Part shown: positions 26,190-35,690 of the stretch, piece by piece
Position numbering within the stretch: position 1 is the stretch's first letter
How the letters are laid out: the number at the start of each line of letters is the position of its first letter
Assembly (NCBI GenBank): GCA_013215145.1
Contig: JABSRP010000039.1
Location: 16,006-80,005, forward strand
Source: Pseudobacteriovorax sp.
GTDB lineage: Bacteria; Bdellovibrionota_B; Oligoflexia; Oligoflexales; Oligoflexaceae
Direction of reading: 5' to 3'
DNA: 64,000 nt
Translations under genes and position numbers: made by a program
The notes under the pieces: generated by a model
Database searches by the model: none
What the model saw: the letters and a program-made list of their open reading frames with translations, nothing else
Told to the model about the DNA's origin: nothing

Positions 26190-29100
26190 TTAGAATTGGT
26201 ACGTTGGGAATACGGCCCGACTCTGCTTATCTTTGCTGCCAATAGCCTGCGTCGAAGCATTATCTGGGAAGTAAAAGATCATCTTTCCACTACGAGCGCC
26301 ACGAGTTAGTCTTGTGGTTTCATAGTCGTAAGGACCAACGGCCATGACTGGATCAAAGTCGTAGAAAGTCGACTCAAATGGATCTAAGTATACTTTCGTG
26401 TAGTCAGAAGCGAAGTCATCGGCACTGGCTCCTAGTCGATTGTCCAGAACCCCAGGCTTGATGGCTAGTTCACGCCAGTCACCAGGCAAAGACGATATGT
26501 CAATGGCAAGAGTCGCAAAGGTTGAGAACTGGTACGTCGTGAAAGGAGCAACAGAAATCACAGCGTCTTTGTAATCTAAGAAACTTGCTGGGTTGTAAGT
26601 TGCATCGTATTCAGCACGGATAGATTGCATCTTTTCCGCATTCACTAGAATACTGTACTGATCGTCGGGAACATTGAGCTGAGTTGTGTATTGACCCAGC
26701 TGGCCACCAAAGACCTCATAGTCAGCAGTGCCATCACCATTGATATCAATCAGTGCAGTCGGCTCACAGAAGAACCAGTTCGTCAGAGGATTGTACAATT
26801 TGAAAGCAATTTCCAAATAAGTGCTCTGGACGCCATTAGCGAAGCTATCAACCACGCGGAAGCCAGCAGACTCTAGGTCACAGAAGCTAATTTCCGTTAC
26901 GCGAGTATTCGGATCTTGCCTTTCGTCTTCGGCAAGTAGATTAAACGGATATACCCGACCAGCTGCGGCACCCATATTCTCAATCCGAACGCTACCAGCG
27001 GCGCCGGCTGCTTCGCTAGCTGAGGCTGCTTCGACAACAAAGTCACGGACTCGCAGATCGGAGCTTCGGTGACGCAGAGTGTGTACCGGTATGCGGTTGA
27101 CAACCTGACCGTTTTCATAAGCAACAACGTAGGCATCTAGCTCAGCTATTTGCGCAGCGTTGAAAGCCGGTTGAACCAAAGCGCTGCCAAAAACAGTCTG
27201 CTTTTCCATAGGAGCAAGGGCCACTTCTTTCGGGATTTGAATCAACCACTCGTCGGAAATCACTTCGGAACCTAGATTGATGATTTTTGGCTCAGCCGTC
27301 ATATTCTGAAGTTCGATTTTGAAGGCTAGTGACTTCTTCTCGATGATATTGGTATTACCAAAAGAGACCTTCTCAGTGCCAAAAACTAACCCGCTGTTAA
27401 TAGCAGCCATGACATCAACACGTCCTACACCCTGGCGAGACAATGGATAAAGCGTACCGTCTTCTTGCGTCATGGGAATCGCTGTATTCATCATACGGCT
27501 TTTGATTTCACTAACGGTACTATTTGGATAGCGCTGACGTAATAGAGCCGCAACACCAGCAATATGTGGCGTTGCCATGGAGGTACCGCTTAGACGAACA
27601 CCTTGATTACCAGTACCTACTGCTGCGGATACAATCGCTTGACCTGGAGCACTGACCTCAGGCTTGAGAAGCGCATCGATAGACCGTGGACCACGAGAGG
27701 AAAAACCAGCAATTTTGTCAATGCGTTCTGGGTACTCAAAAGACTGTCCGGAGTCCAAAGTGAACTTAACATCCACATCTGCCATAGCTGCGACAATCGT
27801 TTCACCGACAGCTTTGCTAATCATGACACCTGGAATTGGTAAGCTACAATCACCGCCCATCACGATAGGAGCGTCATCGTTGTTAGAATAAACGACGAAA
27901 CCAACAGCACCTGCATCCACAGCGTACTGACCCTTTTCACAGAATGGGTTTTCACCCCTTTGGATCAGAGCGTAATTTCCCTTAACCATGTCTTTAAGTT
28001 GATCCGAAGGTGGAGCAACAGCTAAGCCCATATCAACCAGCTTGATGGGAGCGGTAAATCCAGCGATGGGAGCTGAGATAGAACCTTCGGCAACAGCTAC
28101 TAGGACATCATCGCCTTCGTCGCCAATGTTATAGACGGAAGCTGCTTCTTTCCAGTTGTGATCCATGGCATCAACCGATGCAGCCACGGAAATGGACTCT
28201 GCACTAGTGGATGGGGAACCTACGATAAAAGCAGAATCGCCTGAATTACCCGCTGCTATCACGGCAACAGTACCGCCGTAGCTGAGGTTTTTCACGGCTA
28301 TATCGTAAAGGCCATTCGGTGAGCCATAGCCACCACCTAAACTCAAGTTGACGATATCAAGTCGATCGCTAACGTCGCCGTCTTTATTGGGGTCAGCGGC
28401 GTATTCTAATGCGGCGATCACAACGGCGTCGTTCGTCGAACCGCTGATACCGAATACCTTAAGGGCGTGCAATTCAGCGGCCGGAGCGACACCACTATAG
28501 GTGTTAACACCGTCTCCGAGACCAGCTACCGTACCTGCAACGTGAGTACCGTGGCCGGATTCGTCAATAGGGTCAGGATCGGGAGAAGGAATTTGCGCAG
28601 ACCAATCTGGACTACCAGAGTTAAAGGCTGCACCAACGAAGTCGTATCCACCGACTACTTTCGCCGTTGGAAAATCATCGGCTAGGATAGCTGGATCGTT
28701 TTGAGTATAGGCCTCAAGAGTGCCTTTTCCGCCGAACATAGCATGAGTGTAATCAATTCCGGTATCGACGATACCAACACTGATACCTTCACCACGAATG
28801 CTGTAGGCTTCGTGTACAGCATTAGCGTTAATAAATGAGACTGAGGTCACGTCACCCCAAGAGTTTCGCAAGGAAGACTCTTCTTCGTCAGCCTCTATGC
28901 GAGCGATTTGCTGAGGACGAAAACTAGTTCCGCTCATGGACTCTACAACGCTGTCCAACCGGTCGGCATACTTGCCAGGTACGACCAATGAAAAGGCATT
29001 TAGGACCATTTTGTATTCGTATACCACTTCAATCTCTGGAGAGATAAACGCGATTTTTTCTTTGAAAAGCTTGTGCTCAGCGTTAATGGCTTCGATAGCC

Positions 29101-29348
29101 TCTGGGCTAATGGCACCATCAACCATTGAAGACGGGCTTAGTAGTGGCGCTATGGATAGCTGAACTGTCGTCATAAATTGATCAACTTCAGAGGGCCTTG
29201 CACTCACTGCTGAGTTATCTTCGGTCGGCGGTGGAACTTGAGGACTGTCCGGTGCGGGACTTGACTTCTTTCCGCTTCCACCTTGGCAACCACTGAATGC
29301 TAAAGCACCTAGTAGTAAAGGTGTTATAGGGAATGATTTGCGTCTCAT
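26190..29348 (-). CDS. Subtilisin-like (S8) lipoprotein protease with PA domain
   Basis: The 1052-residue protein starts at ATG 29348 (GGAG 8 bases upstream; the longer frame from 29387 lacks one). Lipobox FSGC (Cys21) and a Pro/Ser linker precede an inhibitor-I9-like propeptide (about 100-145). The S8 catalytic domain has Asp195 (GIVDTGID), His266 (GHGTHVAG) and Ser590 (GTSMATPH). A protease-associated domain (about 440-525, with QRGENPFCEKG) is inserted between His and Ser, as in lactocepin/C5a-peptidase-like enzymes. The C-terminal 400 residues are beta-rich. A surface or secreted protease is likely, a good candidate for degradation of external protein. Confidence 0.92.
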   Translation of the reverse strand: MRRKSFPITPLLLGALAFSGCQGGSGKKSSPAPDSPQVPPPTEDNSAVSARPSEVDQFMTTVQLSIAPLLSPSSMVDGAISPEAIEAINAEHKLFKEKIAFISPEIEVVYEYKMVLNAFSLVVPGKYADRLDSVVESMSGTSFRPQQIARIEADEEESSLRNSWGDVTSVSFINANAVHEAYSIRGEGISVGIVDTGIDYTHAMFGGKGTLEAYTQNDPAILADDFPTAKVVGGYDFVGAAFNSGSPDWSAQIPSPDPDPIDESGHGTHVAGTVAGLGDGVNTYSGVAPAAELHALKVFGISGSTNDAVVIAALEYAADPNKDGDVSDRLDIVNLSLGGGYGSPNGLYDIAVKNLSYGGTVAVIAAGNSGDSAFIVGSPSTSAESISVAASVDAMDHNWKEAASVYNIGDEGDDVLVAVAEGSISAPIAGFTAPIKLVDMGLAVAPPSDQLKDMVKGNYALIQRGENPFCEKGQYAVDAGAVGFVVYSNNDDAPIVMGGDCSLPIPGVMISKAVGETIVAAMADVDVKFTLDSGQSFEYPERIDKIAGFSSRGPRSIDALLKPEVSAPGQAIVSAAVGTGNQGVRLSGTSMATPHIAGVAALLRQRYPNSTVSEIKSRMMNTAIPMTQEDGTLYPLSRQGVGRVDVMAAINSGLVFGTEKVSFGNTNIIEKKSLAFKIELQNMTAEPKIINLGSEVISDEWLIQIPKEVALAPMEKQTVFGSALVQPAFNAAQIAELDAYVVAYENGQVVNRIPVHTLRHRSSDLRVRDFVVEAASASEAAGAAGSVRIENMGAAAGRVYPFNLLAEDERQDPNTRVTEISFCDLESAGFRVVDSFANGVQSTYLEIAFKLYNPLTNWFFCEPTALIDINGDGTADYEVFGGQLGQYTTQLNVPDDQYSILVNAEKMQSIRAEYDATYNPASFLDYKDAVISVAPFTTYQFSTFATLAIDISSLPGDWRELAIKPGVLDNRLGASADDFASDYTKVYLDPFESTFYDFDPVMAVGPYDYETTRLTRGARSGKMIFYFPDNASTQAIGSKDKQSRAVFPTYQF

Positions 29349-29734
29349 GCTACGATCTCCAGTTAAATTTTTGCTAAATCTCAACAAATTTTAGGGAAAC
29401 CTATCAAGAACACTTCAAACTGTCTAGTCGGGAAGTTTGACTACTCAGTCAACATTATCTAAAAAAAATGGCATGCGAGGAAGCTCAACGGCTTGATGAG
29501 CCTATCTTCTACGATCTTTCAAGCCACAGTTACGTAATCATGGCATTAAATTCTCGAGTATAGAATTAAGACTACATATTCTTTATGAGTGACAAAACTT
29601 GAAAAAAAGCTCTAGAATGAGCGGCTGTTCTACGATCTGGCTATGCCTTACTGAAGTTTTTAGTTAAACTTGACAGTGGATTTTGATTGTAAAATCTTAA
29701 GGGACGCATTGTTCAAACCTATTTTGAGGGCTCG
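29349..29734. other. Divergent promoter region
   Basis: This stretch lies between the divergent S8 protease and M14 carboxypeptidase genes. A TTGACA near 29670 may be part of the M14 promoter, although no well-spaced -10 box is evident. The 9-mer CTACGATCT occurs three times (about 29350, 29508, 29630), once just before the S8 start codon. No ORF or RNA gene is visible. Confidence 0.4.
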
Positions 29735-30628
29735 ATGAGATTCCATCCCATTATCGGACTGATGATTCTGACACTTTCCCTGGAAGGTCGAAGTAATTCA
29801 AAGGACATAGAGGTCCCGGAGTCAACCTTTGATTTGGCCGCCCACTGCGCCAGCTCACTGGCAGCGCTCCCGGGTACATACGATAAAACAAAGCTATCAG
29901 ACGCCTGTGATACTGTGAAGACCCTACCAGAATGTAAGAGCGTCAACGACGAGGTCATTTTTCATTTTGATTCCATCGCCAAGAAAGAAACTGCAAAAAG
30001 GGTCTTGGTCATCGGTGTCATTCATGGCGACGAGCCTGAAGGTGGCAGTGTGACAAGGCGCTGGATGGAACGACTAGCAAATATCAACGCGAGAAACTCG
30101 TGGCGCATCGTCCCTCTTGCAAATCCAGATGGCTGGCATGCAAAAACACGGATGAATGCCAACGGTGTCGATCTAAATCGCAACTTTCCTTCGGAAGACT
30201 GGGAAAGGCTGGCTCACAAGTACTGGAGCGAAAGAAAGAACAAAGACCCAAGGCGCAACCCAGGCAAAGCACCCGGCAGTGAGCCTGAGACGCAGTGCAT
30301 CATGAAACATATTGCGGACTTTAAGCCAGACTTTATCGTAGCTGTCCACACTCCCTATGGTGTTCTTGACTTTGACGGGCCAAAGATTTCCCAGCCTCGA
30401 TTTAAGAGTCTACCTTGGGTGTCTCTTGGAACATTTCCTGGAAGTCTAGGTCGCTACATGTGGAAAGACCAGAAGGTCCCCGTCCTAACTGTAGAGCTTA
30501 AAAATGACGATTTGCTCAAAAAAATCGACGCTATTGACGATCTACAGGACCTAGCAGGAACCACGGCCATTCGTTCGACAAACATCTCCTCAATTCTGAA
30601 AAAAGGCCCCGATACCAAGCAGAATTGA
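29735..30628 (+). CDS. M14 zinc carboxypeptidase, MpaA-like
   Basis: This 297-residue exported protein has a signal-like N-terminus (IIGLMILTLSLEG). The M14 zinc site is complete: His97 and Glu100 (IHGDEPEG), His195 (AVHTPYG). Substrate-binding Asn-Arg is in DLNRNFP (about 138-140) and catalytic Glu244 in LTVELKN. The compact single-domain form and the DLNRNFPS signature resemble murein-peptide amidase / DL-carboxypeptidases that trim peptidoglycan peptides. GAGGG precedes the ATG. A cell-wall-peptide role is favoured over a digestive one, but both are possible. Confidence 0.85.
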   Translation: MRFHPIIGLMILTLSLEGRSNSKDIEVPESTFDLAAHCASSLAALPGTYDKTKLSDACDTVKTLPECKSVNDEVIFHFDSIAKKETAKRVLVIGVIHGDEPEGGSVTRRWMERLANINARNSWRIVPLANPDGWHAKTRMNANGVDLNRNFPSEDWERLAHKYWSERKNKDPRRNPGKAPGSEPETQCIMKHIADFKPDFIVAVHTPYGVLDFDGPKISQPRFKSLPWVSLGTFPGSLGRYMWKDQKVPVLTVELKNDDLLKKIDAIDDLQDLAGTTAIRSTNISSILKKGPDTKQN

Positions 30629-30636
30629 GGCGCTTA

Positions 30637-30680
30637 AGCCTGTATGCTCAAAATGCAGGCTCTACCCAAGTTTTTTTCTT
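30637..30680 (+). terminator. Probable terminator after the M14 gene
   Basis: AGCCTGTAT pairs with ATGCAGGCT (one G-T pair), and a run of seven T follows after about nine bases. Moderate strength. Confidence 0.5.
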
Positions 30681-30735
30681 AATCATTACGATATTTTAAG
30701 TTCACCTCTACCTTTCCACTTGCACCGAACGTTCC

Positions 30736-30762
30736 AGCGTGTTAACACGCTACTGTGTTAAC
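30736..30762. promoter_or_regulatory. Palindromic operator candidate upstream of the his operon
   Basis: AGCGTGTTAACACGCT (30736-30751) is a perfect 16-bp palindrome. The half-site GTGTTAAC recurs 16 bases downstream at 30755-30762. The pair ends 18 bases before the first start codon of the operon, whose first product is a TrpR-family regulator. An autoregulatory operator is therefore likely. Confidence 0.6.
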
Positions 30763-30780
30763 GTAGTAAAACATTGGAAC

Positions 30781-31086
30781 ATGGATTTTATGGCAAGCCA
30801 GCAGGATAAAGGAAACGACAAGGGCATCGACGAGCTCTGCCAGGACTTAGGGCATCTGCAAGACGAACAAGAAATCAAAGCTTTCTTCACTGACCTTTGC
30901 ACACCCGCCGAACTCAAGTCGATGTCTGAGCGATGGCGCGTAGCTAAGCATCTGGCCACCGGTGAGTCCTACCGCTCAATCAATGAGCGAACGGGAGTTA
31001 GCACAACAACAATCACACGAGTTGCGAGAGCCATGACGTATGGAATGAATGGTTACCGTTTACTTCTCGATAAATTAAAAGGATAG
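30781..31086 (+). CDS. TrpR/YerC-family transcriptional regulator
   Basis: The 101-residue product (ATG 30781; an earlier GTG would overlap the palindrome) contains the TrpR-superfamily fold: DLCTPAELKSMSERWRVAKHLATGESYRSINERTGVS then TTTITRVARAM, a helix-turn-helix of the YerC/YecD type. TrpR-like YerC proteins have been proposed as histidine regulators in some Gram-positive bacteria. Here the gene sits 5 bases before hisG, so it is very probably the local repressor of the his operon, with histidine as a plausible co-repressor. That role is inferred. Confidence 0.8.
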   Translation: MDFMASQQDKGNDKGIDELCQDLGHLQDEQEIKAFFTDLCTPAELKSMSERWRVAKHLATGESYRSINERTGVSTTTITRVARAMTYGMNGYRLLLDKLKG

Positions 31087-31091
31087 AAATC

Positions 31092-31976
31092 ATGACCAAT
31101 ATACGGATTGCGATCCAAAAGAGCGGGCGTTTGAGTGAAAAGTGTTTGGACTTGCTCGGCAAGTGCGGGCTGCAATTTGAAATGCACAAGCGCATGCTCA
31201 TCATCCGTGCCAAAGATCACCCTGTTGAGCTGATGTTGGTCCGCGACGACGATATTCCTCACTATGTAAGAGATGGAGTTTGCCAACTTGGAATTGTTGG
31301 TCTCAACGAACTAGAGGAAAAGACAGGCTGTAGTCAAGCCCCAGAGTCACCCGTAAGAGTCATTCGAACGCTAGGCTTTGGACACTGCAGGCTTTCCCTA
31401 GCTCACCCTAAGGGCATGGCATACGAAGATGCCTCCTCTTACGCCGGAAAGCGTATTGGAACGTCTTATCCGAATATTCTTCAACGCTTTTTGGACAAGA
31501 ACAGCATCGATGCCAAAGCGGTTGAGATCACAGGATCTGTTGAAGTCACACCGTCCATAGGAGTGGCAGATGCCATCTGCGACCTTGTGTCAACGGGGTC
31601 GACTCTCATTTCAAATGGTTTGGTGGAAACCGATACCATCATGAAAAGCGAAGCCGTATTGGTTCGATCGAAGCGTGAGCTGAAACCTGAACAAGAGGAG
31701 TTCATTGCCAAGTTGCTTCAAAGAATTGAAGGAACTCTCAAAGCACGTAACGCCAAATACATTATGATGAATGCCCCTAAATCCTCCATCGAGACGATTT
31801 CTGAGTTGATTCCGGGTATGGAGCAACCAACTGTGATGCCGCTTATGACTGACAACGATAAAGTTGCCATCCACGCAGTAGCACAGGAGGATGTGGTCTG
31901 GGAAACCATGGAAAAGCTTAAACTTGCCGGAGCATCCTCAATCCTTGTTATGCCCATTGAAAAAATTGTTGAGTAG
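31092..31976 (+). CDS. hisG: ATP phosphoribosyltransferase, long form
   Basis: This is the first committed step of histidine synthesis: ATP + PRPP to phosphoribosyl-ATP. The 294-residue length and the C-terminal ACT-like regulatory domain (about 220-294, with MPLMTDNDKVAIHAVAQEDVVW) identify the long HisG_L form, which needs no HisZ and is feedback-inhibited by histidine. The catalytic part begins IRIAIQKSGRLSEK and includes the PRPP loop DAICDLVSTGSTL. AAGGA precedes the ATG. It is 5 bases downstream of the TrpR-like gene. Confidence 0.97.
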   Translation: MTNIRIAIQKSGRLSEKCLDLLGKCGLQFEMHKRMLIIRAKDHPVELMLVRDDDIPHYVRDGVCQLGIVGLNELEEKTGCSQAPESPVRVIRTLGFGHCRLSLAHPKGMAYEDASSYAGKRIGTSYPNILQRFLDKNSIDAKAVEITGSVEVTPSIGVADAICDLVSTGSTLISNGLVETDTIMKSEAVLVRSKRELKPEQEEFIAKLLQRIEGTLKARNAKYIMMNAPKSSIETISELIPGMEQPTVMPLMTDNDKVAIHAVAQEDVVWETMEKLKLAGASSILVMPIEKIVE

Positions 31977-31980
31977 GCCT

Positions 31981-33291
31981 ATGAAAACGATTAATTGGTC
32001 CCAGTTGTCACAAAGCGAAAGAATAGATTGCCTCAGTCGTCCGGCTTTGGGAAACAATCAGGAGTTGACTCAAAAAGTCAGCCAGATTTTAGCGACTGTT
32101 AAAGATCAAGGTGACCAGGCTATAGCCAGCTACACGAAGGCTTTCGATGGCGTTGATATCAAAGATATCCGCGTGACCTCGGAGGAGCTATTAGAAGCCG
32201 AAGGACTGGTTGACCAGAATACAAAAATCGCCATGGACACTGCTATAGCAAACATTAAAGAGTTCCACAAAAAGCAGCTGAGCCAGTCTCTTGAAGTCGA
32301 GACCATGCCCGGCGTATCCTGTCGCCGGATCTCCCGCCCTATTGAGAAGGTTGGGCTCTATGTGCCAGGCGGTACCGCACCGCTTCCCTCGACCGTTATG
32401 ATGCTAGCGATTCCGGCGAGTATTGCTGGATGCCAGGTCAAAGTACTTTGCACGCCACCAAGAAAAGACGGCACCATCGATCCAAATATTTTGGTGGCAG
32501 CTAGCAAGGCTGGTATCACCGATATTTATAAAGTTGGAGGGGCACAAGCCATAGGGGCTATGGCTTATGGTACGGAAACCATTCCAAAAGTATTTAAAAT
32601 ATTTGGTCCAGGAAACAGCTGGGTCACAGAAGCAAAAGTCCAAGTCGCCGCCGATCCTAACGGTGCCGTATACGATATGCCAGCTGGCCCTTCCGAAGTA
32701 CTCGTCATCGCTGACAAGACTGCCAACACAAACTTCATCGCGGCAGATTTATTGTCCCAGGCGGAGCATGGCAAAGACTCTCAGGTTTTACTCGTCACCA
32801 CGTCGGCAACCATCGCCGCGGGCGTAACCCAGGCAGTCAGTGATCAGCTCAAGGCCTTAAGCCGCAAGGACATAGCCGCCTCAGCCTTAGAAAATAGCTC
32901 CATCGTATTGGTAGACTCATTGGATGAAGCCATTTCCGTAAGCAATGCCTATGGTCCTGAGCACCTGATTATTCAAGTTGAAGATCCTGAAGCGGCTCTA
33001 TTGAAGATAACCAATGCTGGTTCGATATTCCTTGGACCATGGACTCCAGAGAGCGTGGGTGATTATGCAAGCGGCACGAACCACGTGCTACCAACTTATG
33101 GCTATACTAAGTCGGTGAGTGGACTTGCACTAGATTCTTTTATGACGCAGATTTCTGTTCAGAAGTTGACCGAAATCGGACTACGCCGCCTCGGCCCAAG
33201 CGTCGAACAATTGGCAGCCGTTGAGGGGCTAGATGCTCACAAAAATGCCGTCACCATCAGACTTAACTCAATCAAGGAAACTGCTAAATAG
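31981..33291 (+). CDS. hisD: Histidinol dehydrogenase
   Basis: The 436-residue enzyme oxidises L-histidinol to histidine with two NAD+, using zinc. The start was placed at ATG 31981 (MKTINWSQLSQSERI), 4 bases after hisG; the longer frame lies inside hisG. Family signatures are present: GLYVPGGTAPLPSTVMM, GPGNSWVTEAK, QAEHGKDSQ (zinc-site region), PEHLI and SGTNHVLPT. Its place between hisG and hisB is enterobacterial-like, except that hisC, which normally follows, is missing. Confidence 0.97.
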   Translation: MKTINWSQLSQSERIDCLSRPALGNNQELTQKVSQILATVKDQGDQAIASYTKAFDGVDIKDIRVTSEELLEAEGLVDQNTKIAMDTAIANIKEFHKKQLSQSLEVETMPGVSCRRISRPIEKVGLYVPGGTAPLPSTVMMLAIPASIAGCQVKVLCTPPRKDGTIDPNILVAASKAGITDIYKVGGAQAIGAMAYGTETIPKVFKIFGPGNSWVTEAKVQVAADPNGAVYDMPAGPSEVLVIADKTANTNFIAADLLSQAEHGKDSQVLLVTTSATIAAGVTQAVSDQLKALSRKDIAASALENSSIVLVDSLDEAISVSNAYGPEHLIIQVEDPEAALLKITNAGSIFLGPWTPESVGDYASGTNHVLPTYGYTKSVSGLALDSFMTQISVQKLTEIGLRRLGPSVEQLAAVEGLDAHKNAVTIRLNSIKETAK

Positions 33292-33301
33292 GACCGACAA
33301 C

Positions 33302-34375
33302 ATGAGACAAATACTTTTCGTCGATCGCGACGGAACCATTTGCAAAGAACCCCATGACGAGCAAGTGGATCAAATTGAAAAAATCGAACTCTTGGACGGT
33401 GTGATTCCGGCACTGCTAAAACTACAATCTCAGGGCTTTGAGCTAGTGATGGTAAGCAATCAAGACGGTCTTGGTACCGATAGCTTTCCTCAAGAAGACT
33501 TTGATAAACCTCATAACTTTCTGATGAAACTTCTGTCGTCACAAGGAATTCACTTCTCTGATGTTCTCATTTGTCCTCATTTTCCTAGCGATAATTGCGA
33601 ATGCCGCAAGCCTCGGGTAGGACTGGTCAAAGAATACCTAAAGGATCCGAGCTGGGATCGTACCAAATCAGCTGTCATTGGTGATCGGGCCTCTGACATT
33701 GAGCTAGCACACAACATGGGTATCCGTGGCTTAGCAGTTGGAGAAACCTCCGCCGAAAAACTTACTTGGGCAGATATTGTTGAGCAGCTTCAATTTGGAG
33801 ATAGGACCGCCGCCGTCAATCGCAAGACAAAAGAAACGGAAATCTCAATCACGGTAAACCTAGACTCACAGACAAGTCAGTTCATCGATACGGGAATTCC
33901 TTTTTTTGATCACATGCTGGAACAGATTAGCAAACACGGAGGCATAAGCCTTGGAGTATCTTGCCACGGGGACACTGAGATTGACGATCATCATAGCGTA
34001 GAAGACGTCGGCTTAGCTTTGGGTGCCTGCCTGAAAAAAGCTCTGGGAAACAAAAGCGGGATCGGTCGCTATGGATTTGTCCTTCCCATGGACGACGTCC
34101 AAGCTCAGGTAGCCTTAGATCTTAGTGGTCGCTTTTATTTCAAATGGGATGCTGATTTTTCTAGGCCTATGCTGGGCGCCTTATCCACGGAGATGATATC
34201 CCATTTTTTCCGTTCTGTTGCTGAGTCCTTAGGGGCTAACTTACACATGTCTGTAACCAAAGGTAATGAACACCATATGTGTGAAGCTCTTTTCAAAGGT
34301 TTTGCTAGAAGTCTCAAACAAGCCGTAGCCCAAGATGGATCGGTCGGCTTACCGTCTACGAAAGGTTTATTATGA
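33302..34375 (+). CDS. hisB: Bifunctional histidinol-phosphatase / imidazoleglycerol-phosphate dehydratase (HisNB)
   Basis: The 357-residue product starts at ATG 33302. The N-terminal HAD phosphatase (about 1-165) has DRDGT (nucleophile Asp8) and the Cys/His zinc loop CPHFPSDNCECRKP. The C-terminal dehydratase (about 170-357) has the metal-binding motifs FFDHML, DDHHSVED and NEHHMCEA. This fusion is typical of enterobacteria and scattered elsewhere. It supplies the phosphatase and dehydratase steps, leaving only the aminotransferase step (HisC) unaccounted for in this locus. It overlaps hisH by 4 bases. Confidence 0.96.
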   Translation: MRQILFVDRDGTICKEPHDEQVDQIEKIELLDGVIPALLKLQSQGFELVMVSNQDGLGTDSFPQEDFDKPHNFLMKLLSSQGIHFSDVLICPHFPSDNCECRKPRVGLVKEYLKDPSWDRTKSAVIGDRASDIELAHNMGIRGLAVGETSAEKLTWADIVEQLQFGDRTAAVNRKTKETEISITVNLDSQTSQFIDTGIPFFDHMLEQISKHGGISLGVSCHGDTEIDDHHSVEDVGLALGACLKKALGNKSGIGRYGFVLPMDDVQAQVALDLSGRFYFKWDADFSRPMLGALSTEMISHFFRSVAESLGANLHMSVTKGNEHHMCEALFKGFARSLKQAVAQDGSVGLPSTKGLL

Positions 34376-34962
34376 TAGCAATTGTAGATATCGGTGGTTC
34401 CAACCTAATGTCAGTAAAAAATGCCTTCGATCGTCTAGATGTTAAGACCACTATTACCAATGATGCTGATAAGATTCAAAAAGCTAGCAAGGTTGTATTC
34501 CCAGGTGTTGGCGCAGCAAAACCAGCTATGAGCCGCGTTCATGAATTGGAACTTGCCCAGGTCATGAAAGGACTCACCCAGCCCACTCTAGGTGTCTGCT
34601 TGGGTATGCAGCTCTTATTCACCCACTCTTCTGAGGCGGACACTTCCTGCTTGGATATTGTTCCGGGAAACGTGACTGCGATTCCTGTTAAGGAAGATCT
34701 TCCGATTCCCCACATGGGATGGAATTCGCTGTTAATCAGTAAAACCGATAGTCTTTTACTAACAGGTATACAAGAGGGAGATCAGGTCTACTTTGTTCAT
34801 TCATTCCAAGCCGAATTCGATCAGCACACCTCGGCTTACTGTCAGTACGGTAGCAAAATCCCTGCTGTGGTCGAAAAAGGCAACTTCTTTGGCACCCAGT
34901 TTCACCCAGAAAAATCGGCAGATATTGGCCAAAAGATCATAAGGAACTTTTTATCATTATGA
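34372..34962 (+). CDS. hisH: Imidazole glycerol phosphate synthase, glutaminase subunit
   Basis: This 196-residue class-I glutamine amidotransferase has catalytic Cys76 (GVCLGMQ), His178 and Glu180 (FHPEKS). It hydrolyses glutamine and passes ammonia to HisF. ATGA junctions with hisB (upstream) and hisA (downstream) indicate translational coupling. Confidence 0.96.
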   Translation: MIAIVDIGGSNLMSVKNAFDRLDVKTTITNDADKIQKASKVVFPGVGAAKPAMSRVHELELAQVMKGLTQPTLGVCLGMQLLFTHSSEADTSCLDIVPGNVTAIPVKEDLPIPHMGWNSLLISKTDSLLLTGIQEGDQVYFVHSFQAEFDQHTSAYCQYGSKIPAVVEKGNFFGTQFHPEKSADIGQKIIRNFLSL

Positions 34963-35690
34963 AAATCTATCCAGCTATAGACCTCATCCAAGGTGAAGTG
35001 GTTCGTTTAACCAAGGGTGACTTCAAACAAAAAACTAAGTATCATGCTAACCCGTTAGAGATGGCTAGAAGCTTTTCTGCCGATGGAGCTTCCTATCTAC
35101 ACATTGTCGACCTTGATGGCGCTAAAGCTGGGAAGCCCCAGCAGACAGACTTGATCAAATCGATCTGCCAAGAAACCCCATTAAAAATTCAGGTAGGGGG
35201 TGGAATTCGTTCTGCAGAGCACGTCCAAGAATTGATCGACGCCGGAATCGATCGCGTCATCATTGGGAGCTTGGCGGTTAAGGATAAACAGTTAACAAAG
35301 CGCATCTTTGAAACCTTTAGTGGAGATCGTATTACGCTTGGGCTTGATATTCTACTCAGCGACGAAGGCGTACCCATGGTGGCGACTCATGGCTGGCAGG
35401 AGGTATCAAATATTGCGGCCAAAGATCTCTTGGAAGAGTATATCTCAGTGGGTTTGAACCAGGTTCTTTGTACTGATATCGATAAAGACGGTATGCTGGA
35501 GGGGCCAAATTTCGACCTATATCGTGATCTGTCGCAAAGCTTTCCAGACCTTACCATATTAGCCAGCGGCGGCGTCAGCAATCTCGAGCAGCTCAAGAAG
35601 CTTAAACAAGACAACGTCGGTGGTGCTATTATTGGCAAGGCCCTTTATGAAAATAAAATATCTCTGAGTGAGGCCTGTGATGTTAAGTAA
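34959..35690 (+). CDS. hisA: ProFAR isomerase
   Basis: This 243-residue TIM-barrel enzyme isomerises ProFAR to PRFAR. Asp8 (YPAIDLIQGEVVRL) and the second acidic site (LGLDILLSD) are in place, along with phosphate-binding loops GGGIR and ASGGVSN. It overlaps hisH by 4 bases and hisF by 11. Confidence 0.96.
   Translation: MKIYPAIDLIQGEVVRLTKGDFKQKTKYHANPLEMARSFSADGASYLHIVDLDGAKAGKPQQTDLIKSICQETPLKIQVGGGIRSAEHVQELIDAGIDRVIIGSLAVKDKQLTKRIFETFSGDRITLGLDILLSDEGVPMVATHGWQEVSNIAAKDLLEEYISVGLNQVLCTDIDKDGMLEGPNFDLYRDLSQSFPDLTILASGGVSNLEQLKKLKQDNVGGAIIGKALYENKISLSEACDVK

Noticed and set aside
26821..27842. Plus- and minus-strand ORFs inside the subtilisin-like gene
   Set aside because: Shadows of the long coding frame; none has its own ribosome site or recognisable domain.
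29350..29640. Three copies of CTACGATCT in one intergenic region
   Set aside because: Short word with irregular spacing; could be chance, not enough to call an operator.
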